A DNA stretch of 24,865 nt, from the NCBI GenBank assembly GCA_943912835.1, contig CALTVJ010000020.1, forward strand, positions 1 to 24,865. Direction: 5' to 3'. How positions within the stretch are numbered: position 1 is the first letter of the stretch; every line of letters starts with the position of its first letter. Positions 24,573-24,865 of this stretch are shown here, piece by piece. A program made the translations under genes and the position numbers. Origin of the DNA: an uncultured Porphyromonas sp. (GTDB lineage: Bacteria > Bacteroidota > Bacteroidia > Bacteroidales > Porphyromonadaceae). A model generated the notes under the pieces. The model ran no database searches. It had not been told where the DNA came from and worked only from the letters and a program-made list of their open reading frames with translations.

Positions 24573-24865
24573 CAGGGCAACCGCATCAAAATAAGGTATT
24601 TTTGGAGTTATGAATATAGTTGATTATTTCGAAGGAGTTAAAGACCCACGCGTTATAGGTCGTTGTAAGCATAAGTTGAGTGACATTTTAGTTATAGCCT
24701 TAGCGAGTTATCTCTGTGGAGCTGAAGACTATGAGTCCATGCATGAGCTGTGTTTAGAGCGAGGTGAATCTCTTCGCCCCTTAGTAGAACTCCCCAACGG
24801 CACTCCTAGTACAGATACTTTTGAGCGTGTTCTACAACGCATTGAGCCCCATTCGCTTTATGCCT
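24573..24865 (+). mobile_element. ISAs1-family insertion sequence, left part (runs off the window)
   Basis: The proposed left end is CAGGGCAACCGCATC at 24573. It begins with CAGGG, as ISAs1-family inverted repeats often do, and lies exactly where the IS30 transposase similarity stops. The transposase gene starts 37 bp later. The right end, and thus the inverted repeat and target duplication, are outside the window, so the boundary is an inference. Confidence 0.6.
24610..24865 (+). CDS. ISAs1-family transposase, N-terminal part
   Basis: 85 codons open to the window edge with no stop. The sequence has the typical ISAs1 N-terminal region (the H_repeat/DDE_Tnp_1-associated domain): YFEGVKDPRVIGRCKHKLSDIL, then VIALASYLCGAEDYESMHELC, then LPNGTPSTDTFERVLQRIEP. 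The R-x-x-x-H-x-L-x-D-I-L pattern and the P-S-x-D-T-F-x-R-V motif are family hallmarks. The catalytic DDE residues would lie further downstream, outside the window. There are no internal lesions in the visible part, unlike the neighbouring IS30 remnant, so this is the younger element. Confidence 0.88.
   Translation, partial: MNIVDYFEGVKDPRVIGRCKHKLSDILVIALASYLCGAEDYESMHELCLERGESLRPLVELPNGTPSTDTFERVLQRIEPHSLYA

Noticed and set aside
1..24865. CRISPR arrays, tRNA or rRNA genes, defence systems and toxin-antitoxin pairs
   Set aside because: No regularly spaced repeats, no T-arm-like GTTCGAATC stretches with acceptor stems, and no such protein families were seen on either strand.

Overview
The window looks like a chromosomal segment of a low-GC Bacteroidales bacterium, most likely Porphyromonas or a close relative. 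Supporting signs are AT-rich DNA, almost no Shine-Dalgarno sequences, TAnnTTTG-type -7 promoter boxes upstream of several genes, Bacteroidetes-style versions of malate dehydrogenase, DHFR, Dxs and LpxK, and an ISAs1-family element at the right edge. The genus is an inference.

Layout. Positions 1-1151 (+ strand): the end of queA, then a membrane acyltransferase, closed by a perfect 46-bp palindrome. Positions 1240-3403 (- strand): a secreted endonuclease/exonuclease/phosphatase-family protein, and upstream of it malate dehydrogenase with its own terminator. A divergent intergenic region of about 420 bp follows. Positions 3828-15704 (+ strand) form a long run of envelope and metabolic genes: AspT/YbjL-type transporter, GNAT acetyltransferase, PlsC-like acyltransferase, nitrilase-family amidase, SppA, LpxK, a ThiL-family protein, an AGE-type epimerase, a terminator, then a MATE transporter coupled to a cardiolipin synthase-like lipoprotein. 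Positions 15684-23479 (- strand) are a tight seven-gene housekeeping operon read leftwards: thyA, folA, hisS, dxs, trkA, trkH and a small lipoprotein. Its last gene overlaps the cardiolipin synthase gene tail to tail. Positions 23671-24865 are insertion-sequence debris: a badly mutated IS30-family transposase whose end is cut off by the start of an ISAs1-family element running out of the window.

How the genes work together. The + strand run is rich in envelope lipid functions (PlsC, LpxK, Cls, SppA). The - strand operon joins thymidylate/folate synthesis, histidyl-tRNA charging, isoprenoid precursor synthesis and Trk potassium uptake.

I do not see a new defence, mobile or biosynthetic system. 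The most interesting signal is the ThiL-family protein. It sits where thiL belongs but lacks two of the expected metal-binding aspartates and has changed glycines around a third, which suggests a decayed or repurposed kinase.
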